Source of the DNA: Paraspadella gotoi
Taxonomy: Eukaryota; Chaetognatha
Reading direction: 5' to 3'
Length of the DNA: 64,000 nucleotides
Assembly: GCA_051294375.1 (NCBI GenBank)
Contig: CM119266.1
Location: 22,854,638-22,918,637 of the forward strand
Part shown: piece by piece, positions 28,567-41,380 of the stretch
Layout: the number at the start of each line of letters is the position of its first letter
Numbering within the stretch: the stretch's first letter is position 1
Made by a program: the position numbers and the translations under genes
The notes under the pieces: generated by a model
What the model was told of the DNA's origin: nothing
What the model saw: only the letters and a program-made list of their open reading frames with translations
The model's database searches: none

Positions 28567-29409
28567 GAGAGAGAGAGAGAGAACGCCTAAGAAGTCTCTT
28601 TTCTGCGTGGGGGGCCGAGGGCGCGAAAGAACGATTCTAAAAATAGAAGAAAAAAGAGGCGGATGGGTGAGGAAGATTGAAAGGAAAGAGTTGAAAGCCT
28701 GGATAAGTTACATAGAGAATAGAGAAGTATCAAGTTGCTCTTTAGTCTATATAAATTACTAGTATATATTTCTTAACGTCAGAGGCGGGCAAGAAGGGTT
28801 GAGTTGTGAGCCCTTTTCCTTACTCCCCTTACGGCCCGACCCTCTCCCCCTTCTCGCGCTGAGAGACGCGAGCGGGATCGCGCGCGAGGCTGCCAAATCT
28901 AATTAGGCAGAGCGACGTCGGCAGAGTTTCTGGGGGACCAAAAGTCGTCATCAATATGCGCCCGCTTCGTCGACGTCGTCGTCGGCGGCGTCGTCGTCGG
29001 CGTCAGTGTCGTCGTCGGCGTCGTCGTCGTTATCGTCTTCGTCTTCGGCCNNNNNNNNNNNNNNNNNNNNNNNNNNNNNNNNNNNNNNNNNNNNNNNNNN
29101 NNNNNNNNNNNNNNNNNNNNNNNNNNNNNNNNNNNNNNNNNNNNNNNNNNNNNNNNNNNNNNNNNNNNNNNNNNNNNNNNNNNNNNNNNNNNNNNNNNNN
29201 NNNNNNNNNNNNNNNNNNNNNNNNNNNNNNNNNNNNNNNNNNNNNNNNNNNNNNNNNNNNNNNNNNNNNNNNNNNNNNNNNNNGGGAATGAGTGGAGAGA
29301 TGGGAGCAGAATTGAAAGATAGAAAAGGGTTTGGTCGATGGGGAGAAAAAAAAGTTTGAGAGAAAAGAAATCTTGCAATCGTCGACAAAAAGTTAATCTT
29401 GCGGGGCGA

Positions 29410-29494
29410 GCGGCGCCGTGAAGATGGCGCCGTGAAGGCGGCACCGTTGAGATCGCGGCATGAAGGCGGCGCGGTAAAGTTGGCACTGCGAAGT
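29410..29494. repeat. GC-rich minisatellite, unit about 14 bp
   Basis: About six imperfect units resemble GGCGCCGTGAAGGC. The second contains AAGATGGCGC at 29421-29430, which matches a YY1/Pho-type site. Confidence 0.75.
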
Positions 29495-29683
29495 GTAAAA
29501 ATAGATGATGATCTTGTTAAAGCGCCAAAGTTGAAGATAACTTTATTAAACGAACGTCGTTTTTATGGCGCATTATTATATATTAGGAACTAAGACTGAT
29601 AAATAATATATCGCCGACTCGGTGTTTGTTTGATAAAGTTTACGTAGTTGGTTTCGCGTAAGAGAAATGAATAAAGGAGAGAA

Positions 29684-29762
29684 GAAGAGAAGAGAAGAGA
29701 AGAGAAGAGAAGAGAAGAGAAGAGAAGAGAAGAGAAGAGAAGAGAAGAGAAGAGAAGAGAAG
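29684..29762. repeat. (GAGAA)n pentanucleotide repeat
   Basis: About sixteen tandem AGAGA/AGAAG pentamers, nearly perfect. Confidence 0.95.
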
Positions 29763-29820
29763 AAAATAGAATTATAACTTTAAAGTTAGCGAGTTCAGTC
29801 AATCCCCCTCCCTCCGAATT

Positions 29821-30203
29821 NNNNNNNNNNNNNNNNNNNNNNNNNNNNNNNNNNNNNNNNNNNNNNNNNNNNNNNNNNNNNNNNNNNNNNNNNNNNNNNN
29901 NNNNNNNNNNNNNNNNNNNNNNNNNNNNNNNNNNNNNNNNNNNNNNNNNNNNNNNNNNNNNNNNNNNNNNNNNNNNNNNNNNNNNNNNNNNNNNNNNNNN
30001 NNNNNNNNNNNNNNNNNNNNNNNNNNNNNNNNNNNNNNTCGAGGTTAGGGGTGGTGACTCATTTCGTTAGATTGTTAGATATCTCCCATGGTTTGAAAGT
30101 ACAATTTTTCGACTTATTTATAGAGAAATCAAAACATGGTAAATAAAATAGCAGTTTTAGAAATCAGTCGGCTCGAGACTTGATTCTAAATCTTTGAGGG
30201 AAC

Positions 30204-30253
<50 letters not shown>

Positions 30254-30591
30254 GAGAGACTTTTTTCCCCTGCGCGCTCGGGCGCCAATTCTTCGCCTCA
30301 GGATCAGGAACCAAAATCCAATTTACATATAGAATGGAAAATGGGATCCGAAGGGGAAGGGGAAGAAGTTAAAGGTTGAAGGGTGAGTGAATTAAGTGGG
30401 AAAGATAAAAAGGGAAGCAAATTAGAGAAAGAATGAGAGTGTGAGAGACAGAGAAAGNNNNNNNNNNNNNNNNNNNNNNNNNNNNNNNNNNNNNNNNNNN
30501 NNNNNNNNNNNNNNNNNNNNNNNNNNNNNNNNNNNNNNNNNNNNNNNNNNNNNNNNNNNNNNNNNNNNNNNNNNNNNNNNNNNNNNNNNNN

Positions 30592-30626
<35 letters not shown>

Positions 30627-31100
30627 TAAAGTTGTATTAATTTTAATATTTGAAGACAGATTGGATAATCTAAAAATTCTAACACTAAATTAGCTCTTTA
30701 GTAAAAATGGGGAATCTAAAAATAAGAGTCAGGTTTTGTGAATGGTAAGAGAATAAAAGGAACGGATAGATTTTGACGAAAGGTTTAACAAAAAAAGAAA
30801 AAAGTAAGGAGTGACTGGCAGAGGATGGGGGAAGGTTTAGTCGGCGGAAAAAACCAGGGAAATTCATTGGCGCCTGATTAGAGATTCAATCAGAGGAAAA
30901 CGGGGGGNNNNNNNNNNNNNNNNNNNNNNNNNNNNNNNNNNNNNNNNNNNNNNNNNNNNNNNNNNNNNNNNNNNNNNNNNNNNNNNNNNNNNNNNNNNNN
31001 NNNNNNNNNNNNNNNNNNNNNNNNNNNNNNNNNNNNNNNNNNNNNNNNNNNNNNNNNNNNNNNNNNNNNNNNNNNNNNNNNNNNNNNNNNNNNNNNNNNN
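29821..31100. other. gap-rich stretch (gaps 29821-30038, 30458-30591, 30908-31100)
   Basis: Short GA-rich islands lie between N runs. The gap at 30458-30591 has GA-rich sequence on both sides, with a clean (GA)n run on its right. No gene is supported. Confidence 0.9.
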
Positions 31101-31558
31101 GAGAAAAGAAAAGAAAAAAAAGAGAAGAAAAGACAAAATTAGACTGAAAGATATCCTGACAAAAAGAAAATTGACTGCAGTGCTTGTACTGGAAAATTTG
31201 GAGAGAAATACCCAGCGGTAAATGTTACATTGTTAGGGAGCATACAACTAAAAAAGATCAATACTAAAAATGTTTAACCGTTGAATTTAAATTGGGAAGA
31301 TGTAATACCATCGAGACTTTTTAAATTCGCTAAAACCTACGGAGTACATACTATACAAACCGAGCATTATATGCAGCTGATAAAACGGTAAAGATCTCCT
31401 AACATATGACTCTGTCTCTCGTCTTTGTCGTTTTATCCTTCGCCCCAAATTTCTCTTTCCCGTTCGGCTTCTTCTTCNNNNNNNNNNTCCTCCTCCTCCT
31501 CCTCCTCCTTCCGCTTCCCGCAGCCCATTGAATTTATGTCTTTCTCAGCTGATTTTCC

Positions 31559-31597
31559 CATTACTGCCATTACTGCCATTACTGCCATTACCATTAT
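31559..31597. repeat. 9-bp tandem repeat with GCCAT cores
   Basis: Three to four copies of ATTACTGCC place GCCAT, the core of YY1/Pho sites, at 9-bp spacing. A 10-base gap of N lies just upstream (31478-31487). Confidence 0.8.
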
Positions 31598-31771
31598 GGT
31601 CAAAATTTATTTCTTTTCCAGCTGATCTCGTTTTCGCCCCCAGATGTTTGTTGTCGTTTCGGCTCCTCGAGAAAAGACCACGTGTGTCGTCGTTGCTCAC
31701 GGAGAGAAGGAGAGAAAAAGAAAAGAGGTTTTTAGCGGCATCTCTACCGCAAATTTGAGGTTTCAATTGAT

Positions 31772-31798
31772 AGATTGATTGATTGATTGATTGATTTT

Positions 31799-31873
<75 letters not shown>

Positions 31874-31876
31874 TTC
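31772..31876. repeat. (GATT)n followed by (ATTT)n
   Basis: Six GATT units run directly into about twenty ATTT units. Confidence 0.97.
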
Positions 31877-33341
31877 GTTTATAAATTGATTTATTGATTT
31901 ATTCTTTTATTTAGTTTTGAATTTAATTGATTTGATTATTTTAATAAATTTTAATTAATTTGATTATTAAATAATTTTTTATGAATTTGATTAAGGTGAT
32001 TGATATGACTATTATTATTACTCAAATGATTGTTAAGTGGATTTTTATTATTTCGTTATTTCTGTGTTTTTTTGTTTTTCACAACCACGTGAACAAAAAA
32101 GCTCGTCAGTTCCGATAATCTCCGCCAGGGATCGTTGACGCGATAAAAAAGGAAAAGAAATTGGGTTACGTCTCTCGAAATGTTCTTTTCAGTTCGAAGT
32201 TGACGTCAGAGGTCCTCGAGTTTTCATCCTCCTCCACTCGGCGATCACGTGATAAAGAAACAGTCACGTGAATTTTTTCGGGATCAACGGAAAGAAGAAC
32301 AAAAAAATTTTTTTTGGACAATTGCTCTCGATTTTGCAGAATTCAATCATCAATCAATTGATGCAACAATTAGTCAAATTGTCAAATAAAAATCGTTGTT
32401 GCCTAACTAGAAACTGTTTTTTCTTAAATTCAAAACGCAACGAAAAGAGAATTAAAACACAATGTTTACACGGATTTCAAATGTTAGTGAAATGAAAATA
32501 TGAAATACTATGGCTATGTTTTCATATTAACTAAATGAAACTACGATGTCAGTAAATTTTTAATTTAAAATGAATTCTGCGGTGGGGGCTATAGATTTTG
32601 AGTAAAATAGTAAATTTCTCAATACAAAGTCTATCAAATATCGACTGAACATGTGANNNNNNNNNNNNNNNNNNNNNNNNNNNNNNNNNNNNNNNNNNNN
32701 NNNNNNNNNNNNNNNNNNNNNNNNNNNNNNNNNNNNNNNNNNNNNNNNNNNNNNNNNNNNNNNNNNNNNNNNNNNNNNNNNNNNNNNNNNNNNNNNNNNN
32801 NNNNNNNNNNNNNNNNNNNNNNNNNNNNNNNNNNNNNNNNNNNNNNNNNNNNNNNNNNNNNNNNNNNNNNNNNNNNNNNNNNNNNNNNNNNNNNNNNNNN
32901 NNNNNNNNNNNNNNNNNNNNNNNNNNNNNNNNNNNNNNNNNNNNNNNNNNNNNNNNNNNNNNNNNNNNNNNNNNNNNNNNNNNNNNNNNNNNNNNNNNNN
33001 NNNNNNNNNNNNNNNNNNNNNNNNNNNNNNNNNNNNNNNNNNNNNNNNNNNNNNNNNNNNNNNNNNNNNNNNNNNNNNNNNNNNNNNNNNNNNNNNNNNN
33101 NNNNNNNNNNNNNNNNNNNNNNNNNNNNNNNNNNNNNNNNNGAGCGTGTTATTGGAATTACTCTCCACAGAAGAGCTAAGTTATGAATCTCATTGCATTT
33201 CTACGCTTTTGCGAAAAATTAGTTAGGATCGATCGAAATATCAGTTAAAATCTAACTAGACCAGCGGCTTTACGACATTATAAAATGCACAATTTTCATT
33301 TCAAGAAAAAATTCTGAACAAAAAAACAAATTTGTTTTAAA
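31877..33341. other. gene-free stretch with a gap at 32657-33141
   Basis: AT-rich unique sequence flanks a 485-base N run. No gene is supported. Confidence 0.6.
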
Positions 33342-34739
33342 ATGCAGTTAATTACTTATGGCTTCCTACTAACAGTTCATTCGATAATCTTTTCTGAAAC
33401 GAGCTCCCTCGTTAGTCTTTTGTTGCTTTTCTGGTTCCGACTCAAAACTTTTGTCCACGAATTCAAAAGTCAACTGAAACCGAAGTACACAACAATCGAG
33501 ATCGAGTCTTCTTGGAATGTTTTAACTATATTTTATTATTCCATAAATAAAACAAATTACACAATGTTGAAACAGATCAAAGATGGCAGACAATGCATAA
33601 AATGGGACAGCGACATAAAAGAAAAAGAAATCACAGAAACAAATATGTAAACGTAAGAAATGGCGATTTCGGAATTGCGGTAAAAAACGCTTCCTTACAC
33701 AAGAGAGAGAGCTACTACTATGCGCGTACGTATCTAAATTTTTCCCCAGATTGTCTCAAAAAGTTGGTTTGTTTGGTGAATAGAATTCAAATTGTTAAGC
33801 GAGACTAGGAGAAAACTTTCAAAATATATCGTTTTTTTTTTAATCGCGTTAAAAGTTTTCTTATCACCCCGAAAAAAAAAACCTACGAATAATTATTTGT
33901 TTTACTTGTTCAAAACTATTGTGACTAGATAGTTCTTTTTGCACTTAAATTTAATTACTGTAACAATTTATGAGTGGAAATCGCTCTTTTTTTTTAAATC
34001 AAAATATTGGATCATGATGTTTTTTTTTCTTTTAGGAATATCGTAAACAAATGTTTTAAAAATATTTAATGCGTCTATTATTAAAATTACTCTTCGACTA
34101 CGAGATCCGCTTTCTACAATCAATTCCTATTTGTGTTCGGCAATGACAAATTCCATCATGAACCGTCTCTTTTAAAACCGTCAAGGGAATTGAAAACGGA
34201 ATTAGGAAAAAAAAATCGCATTGAAATAAGAACAGTAATGGAAACAAAAAAAAAGAGAGAAACAGTTCACAAGATGACTCAAAAATGAACAAAAAAAAAA
34301 GCGTTTAACTTTCACGGGGTTATTAACGATAATAATAGTGATGATGAGTTATATTATATGTCGTGACATGGTCAATTTCAATTTTTTTTTATCAATAAGT
34401 TGGTTGTACATAGAAGTTGGATAGTCAGGTGATTTGCATAGGATTATTTATCTCGCGACGAAAGGGAGATAAATTTCTAGGAAGGGAAGAAATAAAGTGC
34501 CAACGAATTTTAAAATTTATTCATTTTATAAAAAAAAAAGATTTTCTCTAATAATAATCGGTCATGATGAGAATGGAGAAAGAATTAGGAGAAAAAGAAA
34601 ACTGTGCGCGCCTTTTTCTGGTGCAAGAGAGAGATGTAAGCCCAGAGAGACGAACGAGAGAGAGAAGAGAGAGAGAGAGAGAGAGTAGAGAGAGAGAAGA
34701 GGAGAGAGAGAGAGAAAGAGAAGAGAGAGAGAAGAGAGA

Positions 34740-34778
<39 letters not shown>

Positions 34779-35990
34779 AGGAGAGGAGAGACGAAGAGAG
34801 AGAGAGAAGCAGAGTGAGAGCACGAGAGAGGAGAAGTTCTTTTTTTTTCGTATTTATCTGTTTCAAAAAAAGATAAAGAAAGAAACCTATAAAAAAGTAT
34901 GTACAGTGTACCGGCGTACACGATGAAAACGTAAAGGGAGACAGATGGACGCATCATGACGCTTTTGAGGGAAAGTAAATCACCGATTGGCCTCTAATTT
35001 ATTAAAAGAGAAAAAACAATGAAAGATATCATCTCGGAGTCGACTATTGTATTTACGAGGAATGAGAAGGGGTTGGGAAGGAGGGGGATCTGGGGAATTT
35101 GGCAATTTTCTTTGTTTTTCGTATCATTTCCGTTTTTTTGTTTGTTTTATTTTTTTAATTCGTAAATTCACATTCTTGACAATAAGATAAGTCGCGCGTC
35201 CAGGCGACGCGTTTTAAAACCGGAATATTCGACGGGTGGTCTTTATCGATTAAGTTGGATTAAATTCTCGAGGTTCGTTTTGTTTTAAATAATTAATCAT
35301 AAAGACATTTCGAAAAAAGAAAACGTCGCTTAAAAGATAGAAAATAAACGAAGGGACATCGGGGATCGAAACCGTTTACGAAACTCCAGAGTCGCCGAGA
35401 AAAGTCAGTCTGTGTCGGCGACTTTTTAACATCGACATTTTAAAATTTGTGAAGAGAGTGAAACAGAGAGCGAGAGAGAGAGTGAGAGCGAGATTGGGAC
35501 GAAATGAGAGGAGAGAAGGAAACTTTAGGTAAATGAAAATCTACTTATTGCAGTCATGACATTTTTTTCGAAGATATTCGATAACGTAAAATATTTGTAA
35601 ACATTTTAAAAAAATTCGTTTCCTCCTTCTATCCCGTCTTTCTATCCCTCGATAGGCCCCGTCGTTTTTTCGCTTCTGTCCCTTCCGCTTTTTTAAGCCG
35701 AAGAAAAAAAGACCATAGACTCCCCATTTTGTCGTCGTAAATTCACGCGATTAGTTTTTTATATCTTTTTTTTCTGGTTGTTCTTTTATTTTTTTTTAGA
35801 GAGACACGCCTCCCTCGCGACAGATGGCAGGATGGAAAAGCGAGAGAGGCGCGAAGAAGATGCGGAAGGAACGGAAGGGCAAAGCGACAACGCCTATCTG
35901 ATTTTTTGGGGGGCTAAAAAAGGCCCCGAAAAAAAAGGAGGAAAAAGGCGGTCGAGTTTTAAACGTTTTCTACAACAAATTTAACTCATC
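33342..35990. other. gene-free 3' flank of Dfd
   Basis: AT-rich sequence. The 102- and 71-codon frames at 33342 and 33593 have AT-driven codon use and are not supported. The region 34617-34830 is an imperfect GA tract. TGATTAAT on the minus strand occurs at about 35287-35294. Confidence 0.55.
34617..34830. repeat. imperfect (GA)n tract
   Basis: About 210 bases of GA dinucleotides with GAAG and other interruptions. Confidence 0.92.
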
Positions 35991-36001
35991 GTTTGCAGCA
36001 T

Positions 36002-36043
<42 letters not shown>

Positions 36044-36120
36044 ATCTCTCTGTCCTTCTACTCTCTCTCTCTCGTCTCTCTCATCTACTCTCTCTTCTCT
36101 TCTCTGCTCTCTCTGCTCCT
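36002..36120. repeat. imperfect (CT)n tract
   Basis: CT dinucleotides with TCAT and TACT interruptions. Confidence 0.92.
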
Positions 36121-36274
36121 TCTCCTCATCTCACCTAACTTTTGCATTTTCCCACTCTTTTCCTTCTCCTCCCCTTTTTTTCGGTTGTGAAGAAAAAGGA
36201 AAGAGAGAATCATCGGGTCTATCAAGGACGAAACTGAATTTAAAATCTTCTTCTTTTTCTTCTGACTTTTTAGC

Positions 36275-36420
36275 CTTTTTTTTCTCTCTCTCTCTTTCTC
36301 CAGCGTTCCCGCCCGCTGACGCGCCGGCTGCGGTGGACTCTGCCGGCGCTGCCGCCTCAAAGACTGTCGCGGCGGCAGAAGCAACTTTTTAAGCTGCCGC
36401 AGCTGCAATCCATCACGGAA
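36275..36420 (+). other. GC-rich island with an acceptor-like start, 3' flank of Dfd
   Basis: A 25-base pyrimidine run ending in CAG at about 36302 is followed by about 100 bases of GC-rich, GCC/GCG-rich sequence in AT-rich surroundings. After the CAG, one frame reads FPPADAPAAVDSAGAA and stops at a TAA near 36390. This would fit a short 3'-terminal exon on the plus strand, but CT tracts are everywhere here and mimic acceptors. No family is recognised. Confidence 0.2.
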
Positions 36421-36471
36421 AGAGACAGACGTCGTGGGAGCGTAATGTGACTTTGCTCGGGAATGCAAATC

Positions 36472-36485
36472 TCTCTCTCTCTCTA

Positions 36486-36551
<66 letters not shown>

Positions 36552-36572
36552 TCCTCTCTCTCTCTCTCTCTC
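36472..36572. repeat. imperfect (CT)n tract
   Basis: CT dinucleotide run broken by TACT, TTCT and CATC. The following 36573-37378 is AG-rich or AT-rich and gene-free. Confidence 0.93.
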
Positions 36573-37378
36573 CTTTTTCTTTCTTTCCTTTTTTCTTCCG
36601 AAGTAAAGATGAAGAGGAGAAAAAGAAGGGCAAAATACAAAATATAATACTAAAGAATAAGACGGCTCCGTCTTTTCCTCTTAACCTTTTCCTTCCCCTA
36701 CCCTTCCTCTCCTCTATCCTTTCCTCCTTTTTCCTTTTCTATTCCTCCTCTTCTCCTTGCTCCCCCGGGTTACAACTTTCCCCCTCTTTACTCAGAGTCG
36801 ATGTGAAAAACCGAGAGGACCGCGTGAATAGTGGCACCCAGCGAGCAGAGCAGAGAGAGAGGAGAGAGAGAGACGAGAGCAGAGAGAGAGAGAGAGGATG
36901 AGAGAGAGAAAGGAGGTGAAACATACAGATAGATAGCGGCAAGGGTGTGAACAAAAGGGGGCGTAAAATGAAGAGATGTGAAGAATAAGTGGATGGAGAG
37001 AAAAAAGTGACGCTGGAAACGACGAAAAAAAAATTTAAACAGAGAATGAGAAAAGAAGAGAGACAGAAGGAAAAAAAAGATTGAAAGAGAGAGAGAAAGA
37101 AAAAAAGAAAGAGAGAAAATTCAATGAATGAGATTCAATAGATCAAAAAAGGATTTTCTCAATTCTTTTTTCTTTTTCTCCCTGGCAAAGAGAGTAAAGA
37201 TTTAAAGAAAAAAAAATAGATTCCCTTTTGTTTCTTTTTTTTTTTCCTTCTTTCGAATCAATCGAAATCAGAAGCGATGAGAAGAAAAAGAAAATTAGAA
37301 AATCAACAAAAGGGAAGTTGAAAGATGAAATTTTCCCTGTCGCCGTGGAAAAAGAAGGTGGTGATTTAGAAGGAGCAT

Positions 37379-37384
37379 TTTATT
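37379..37384 (-). terminator. candidate Dfd polyadenylation signal
   Basis: AATAAA on the minus strand lies about 300 bases downstream of the Dfd stop codon. The intervening 37385-37684 would be a short CT-rich (plus strand) 3' UTR. The hexamer is common in AT-rich DNA and longer 3' UTRs are frequent for Hox genes, so this is only a candidate. Confidence 0.35.
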
Positions 37385-37684
37385 TTCACCCGCTTAACTC
37401 TCTTTTACAATCCTTCACAACCTTTCACTACTTTTAACTTTTCTCCAGTCACCGTCAAGTTAGTTTCTCACAATCTACTGCCCTATCTCTAAAATAGTCT
37501 TTCTTCATTTTCTTTCGCTTTAACTCTGCCATTCTCCGACACTCTCATTGTCACTCTCTCTCATTCCCACTCTCTCTCTCGCTCTCCCACCCTGTCTGTC
37601 TCATTTCCACTCTCCCTCTCTCTCTCTCTCTCTCTCCAGTCTCTCCCTCTCTCTTCCCCTCTCTCTATCCCCCTCTCTCCTCCC

Positions 37685-38169
37685 TCACTGAAGATCCTCC
37701 AGCGAATCGATGTCGTTGTCCATCGAGAAAGATCCCGGCGCCGAGATGTCCGGCGGGATATTTTGCACACTGTTTCCGGCCGAGTTCATGTTCTGGAGAT
37801 GAGTTTGTTGCGGCTGCTGTTGCTGCTGCTGCTGTTGTTGCTGCTGTTCCGAGTTGTTGTTCTCGTTGGCGGCCTGCGCCTTGGCGGCTGCGGCGGCGGC
37901 CTGTTCCGCCTGTTGTGCCACGACGGCCGCGCGCGATTTCACGGTCTTCGTGTTGGGGAGCTTATGGTCTTTCTTCCATTTCATCCTGCGATTCTGGAAC
38001 CAGATCTTGATCTGTCTCTCGGTGAGGCAGAGCGCGTGGGCAATCTCGATCCGCCGCCGCCGCGTCAGGTACCGGTTGAAGTGGAACTCCTTCTCCAGCT
38101 CCAGCACCTGGTGTCGCGTGTAGGCCGTCCGGGCGCGCTTGGGCTCGCCCGCGAAGTTGGTGCCATTGG
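37685..38169 (-). CDS. Dfd: Hox4/Deformed homeobox exon (3' coding exon)
   Basis: This is the terminal coding exon of a Hox transcription factor that binds DNA in the nucleus and specifies head and anterior trunk segments in arthropods. A complete 60-residue homeodomain lies at 38143 down to 37964. It starts [12 protein letters not shown] and has the invariant recognition-helix core WFQNRR (W48, F49, N51, R53). KLPNTK follows at 37946-37960; that tail and the [17 protein letters not shown] core are typical of Hox4/Dfd rather than Hox5/Scr. The C-terminal part has six alanines (37883-37900), eleven glutamines (37814-37846) and an acidic end, DSLEDLQ, followed by TGA at 37685-37687. The exon starts after a pyrimidine-rich tract and CAG (AG at 38170-38171). 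Its first two bases complete a split codon from the upstream exon. Reading frame and conserved residues are intact. Orthology rests on recognised motifs, not on a search. Confidence 0.96.
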
Positions 38170-40201
38170 CTGCGCAGGGGGGGAGCAAAAAGGGAGGGAA
38201 TAAGGAAAAATTTGGATAAGTTGTCGTTTTATAAACTGCAAGAATTATTTGAACAAATCAATACAATTTTTGACAAATAAAATATCGAAAATATTTGAGA
38301 TAATTTAATTTTAAACAATTTACGTGGAATTTTGAAGCAAAATTGAGAAAAATGACAGCTTTTGCTTGGTCGTCGTAATTTTATGCAATACCTTTCATCA
38401 TTCGCTCTTCTCCTCTCTCTCTCTCATCTCTCTCTCTCTCTTCTCTCTCTCTTCTCTCTCTCTTCTCTCATCATCTCATCCTCTTCTTCAAAACGCACGC
38501 TTTCATGGTTCATTACTCCCGTAATGAGCTTAGATGGGATAAAATTTTCCTGTCACTGAACTTCGCTATCAACTTCGGGATTTTCCGATGCGTGGAAACT
38601 TGGTGTCACCAGGAGAAACCTGCGCTTGTTGTTGTCACTGTTGATTTTTATATGAATTCGGGGTCATTCCTTATTTTTACTCCAACAGCTATAGAGGATG
38701 GGGGCGTTTAATTTTCTATCACCTTGGAGCATCGCAGCATTTCTGGATACTGTAACCGTTCCGAACGAAACAATTTAAACAGGGTATGAAGAAAAAAATA
38801 ATTAATTAAAATAAGGTAAGAGAGAGAAAAAAATTAAAGTTGTATAGGATAAATCGTTAGGACGAAAAAAAAGGGGAAATGAATAAAAAGTATTAATTGT
38901 AAAAAGAAAACTCGAAAAGAAAAAAGGAAAAAGAGTTGGTGAATTTAAGGGAAAGAGTGAAGTGAAAAAAGTGAGATGATGAGAGAGAGAGGATCGTGAG
39001 ACGCGAAGAAGTTGCGAGAGAAGACGAATTCGTTCCACTCTGGGAATCATCAATGCCACATCAATCTCTCGGGGGTTTGAAAGCCAAGATTTCACATAAA
39101 AATTGGGGAAAAAAAAGAGAAAGAGAGAGAGAGAGAGAGATAAAGAAAAAGAAGTTGGAAAAAAGTATCTTTCCTTTTTAACTTCATTTCACGAAATCGG
39201 AAGAAAATGCAAAAAAAAAAAAAAAAATGATTGTAGAAAAAAGAAAGAGAGAAAAAGAAGGAGATATAGACTATAGAGACAGAGTTGACTGAACCGAAGA
39301 GGGAAGTGAGAGGGGGACAATTCTTTTCGTTTTCTCCTTCTTTTCAAATGCAGAAACGGTTTCTTTGTGAGAACCGCGGAAATTTGAAAAGGCCACAATT
39401 CGAAAAAAAAAAGAAAAAAAAGGAAAAAAAATTCCGTGGCCTCAAAAAGCGGAAGAGAGAGAAACAAAGAAAAAAAGGCAGCGGAGGAAAGGGGGACGGG
39501 GGGGGGGTTGTGTGAATTCGTCAGCCGTGAATCACTCCGCGACTTTTAAGAATAAAAGAATTAATTTTTAACACATTTGTTAGATATGTATTAAAACTGA
39601 GTCGAAATCAAGTTCATCTTAATTTCAATTATGATTAATATTGAATCTCTGTTTCGTTTCGGTCTCGCGAAGGCGTCACAGTCACGTGAAGTGAAAGAAA
39701 AAGTGTCATTTCGCGCGATAGATTTTTCAAACTGGAGATCGGGTGAGTTTATTTATTCCTCACCTGACTGAGAGAGAGAAACGCAATCTGCCGCGTAAAT
39801 ATATATATATATGAGAAAAAAAAATCGCAAAGCCCGAGATTAAGGTAAAAACGACGATAAATCACCAACGGCTGCCAGAACCAAAAAAAGAAAGAGAAAA
39901 GAGAGAAGGGGAAAAAAAGGAAAGAAAAAAAAAAGAAAGAAAGACGAGGAAAGAAAGAAATATGAAAGAGAGCCAGGAGTCTGTATTACTTATTTGGCAA
40001 CGCCATGGAAAGATGAGGAGAGATAAAGACGAGAGAGAGAGAGAAAGAGGTGGGGTGAGAGAGAAAGAGAGAGAAGAAAGAGTCAGAGAGAGGCAGAGAG
40101 AGATGGAGGGGGGGGGAGAGCGAAGCTAAACGGGTAGAAATGAGTTGATCATCGTCGGTGGCATCACAAATATGAAGAATGTGTGTAAGACAGAACGCGA
40201 G

Positions 40202-40241
<40 letters not shown>

Positions 40242-40496
40242 AATCCAGTGTGAGAGGAAAAGGAGAGTGATAGCGAGACGGTCTAAGAAGTAAATCCCCT
40301 TTCACACTTGGACGCAGAACAACAACAGAACCTTTTTTTTTCATTCGTACGATTTTCTAGGCCACAAGCACGACGGTGAAAAGGAAAAAAAAGGAAAAGA
40401 GGGCGAAAGAAGGGAAAAAATGAAAGGAAAAGAAAAAAAAGGAGTGCCTTGGATTCCTAAAACGAGGTCTGACCGTAAGGCATATGCTTCCTAGGC

Positions 40497-40499
<3 letters not shown>

Positions 40500-40566
<67 letters not shown>
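40500..40566. repeat. (CT)n microsatellite in the Dfd intron
   Basis: A perfect CT run of about 67 bases. Confidence 0.97.
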
Positions 40567-40569
<3 letters not shown>

Positions 40570-40622
40570 GGTTTCTTACAATACAAGAGAGCAGCTCTGA
40601 CCTAGTTGGGCGAAACTCTTTC

Positions 40623-40811
40623 ATGGGGAGACCATTTTTCACCCGCGGGCAGAAGCCTTTCGCGAGCAGCTCGCCCGCCGCCACCGACGTCTACGTCCGG
40701 TCGCACCCACCCACCCTTTTCCGCCCTCCACCTCCGAACACCGAAGATCCTGACAAGCTACCCCGCCAGGCCGCCACCCTGCCACCCCGCTACCGACAAG
40801 CGACATCCTAA
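40623..40811 (+). CDS. hypothetical 62-codon ORF inside the Dfd intron
   Basis: An ATG at 40623 opens a 62-codon frame ending at TAA. It begins MGRPFFTRGQKPF and continues proline-rich (TLFRPPPPNTEDPDKLPRQA). Third positions are mostly C or G, unlike the AT-rich surroundings, and the local sequence is a small GC-rich island about 60 bases after a (CT)n tract. I recognise no family. It may be a short gene, an exon, or chance in a GC-rich patch. It is on the strand opposite Dfd. Confidence 0.2.
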   Translation: MGRPFFTRGQKPFASSSPAATDVYVRSHPPTLFRPPPPNTEDPDKLPRQAATLPPRYRQATS

Positions 40812-41380
40812 TTCTCCTTTTCTCTCTTTTTTCTTTACTTTATATCTTCTACCCTGATATTTTTGAACCACCTTCTATTCTCCACCTGTGCTCAGTTCAT
40901 CTTTTCCCACCTTCGGCCTTTTTCTTTGAAAACTGCCTCAACGTTTTTTTTTTCGTTGGAGCGAGGAGTATCGATTTTGCGTAAGTATTTAAAAGAGAAA
41001 AGTCAAATTACTTTATTTATTACGACATATCTTATATTGACATATCCAAGTCGAATCGGTCGTCATAAGAAAAAAAAACTAACCTGATTCCTTTTTATTA
41101 TATTTTTATAGTTTAACCAAATAATTGCTTATTATGAAATAGTTAACCAGTTTAATAATTATCCCTTTGTTCGATAACCTGGACGGGTGACTGACGAACA
41201 CTCTCGCACTTGTTTAAAAAAACGAAGCAAAATTAAGCTGAAAAAAAAAATTGGAAGAGGAAATTTTCAAACGCAATGACGTGACCTGCAAAAGCTCAAA
41301 CTAATTCGCTTAATTGGACGACTCTCCATCTCTCTCTTTCCCTTCAGTTCTCGTTCCTTTCTCCTTTTCCCATTTTCCCA

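Larger units (their letters stand above)
28567..29820. other. gene-free stretch with a gap at 29051-29283
   Basis: It contains a GTC/GCG triplet-rich patch (28970-29040), a gap, a GC-rich minisatellite and a pentamer repeat. No supported gene is seen. Confidence 0.6.
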
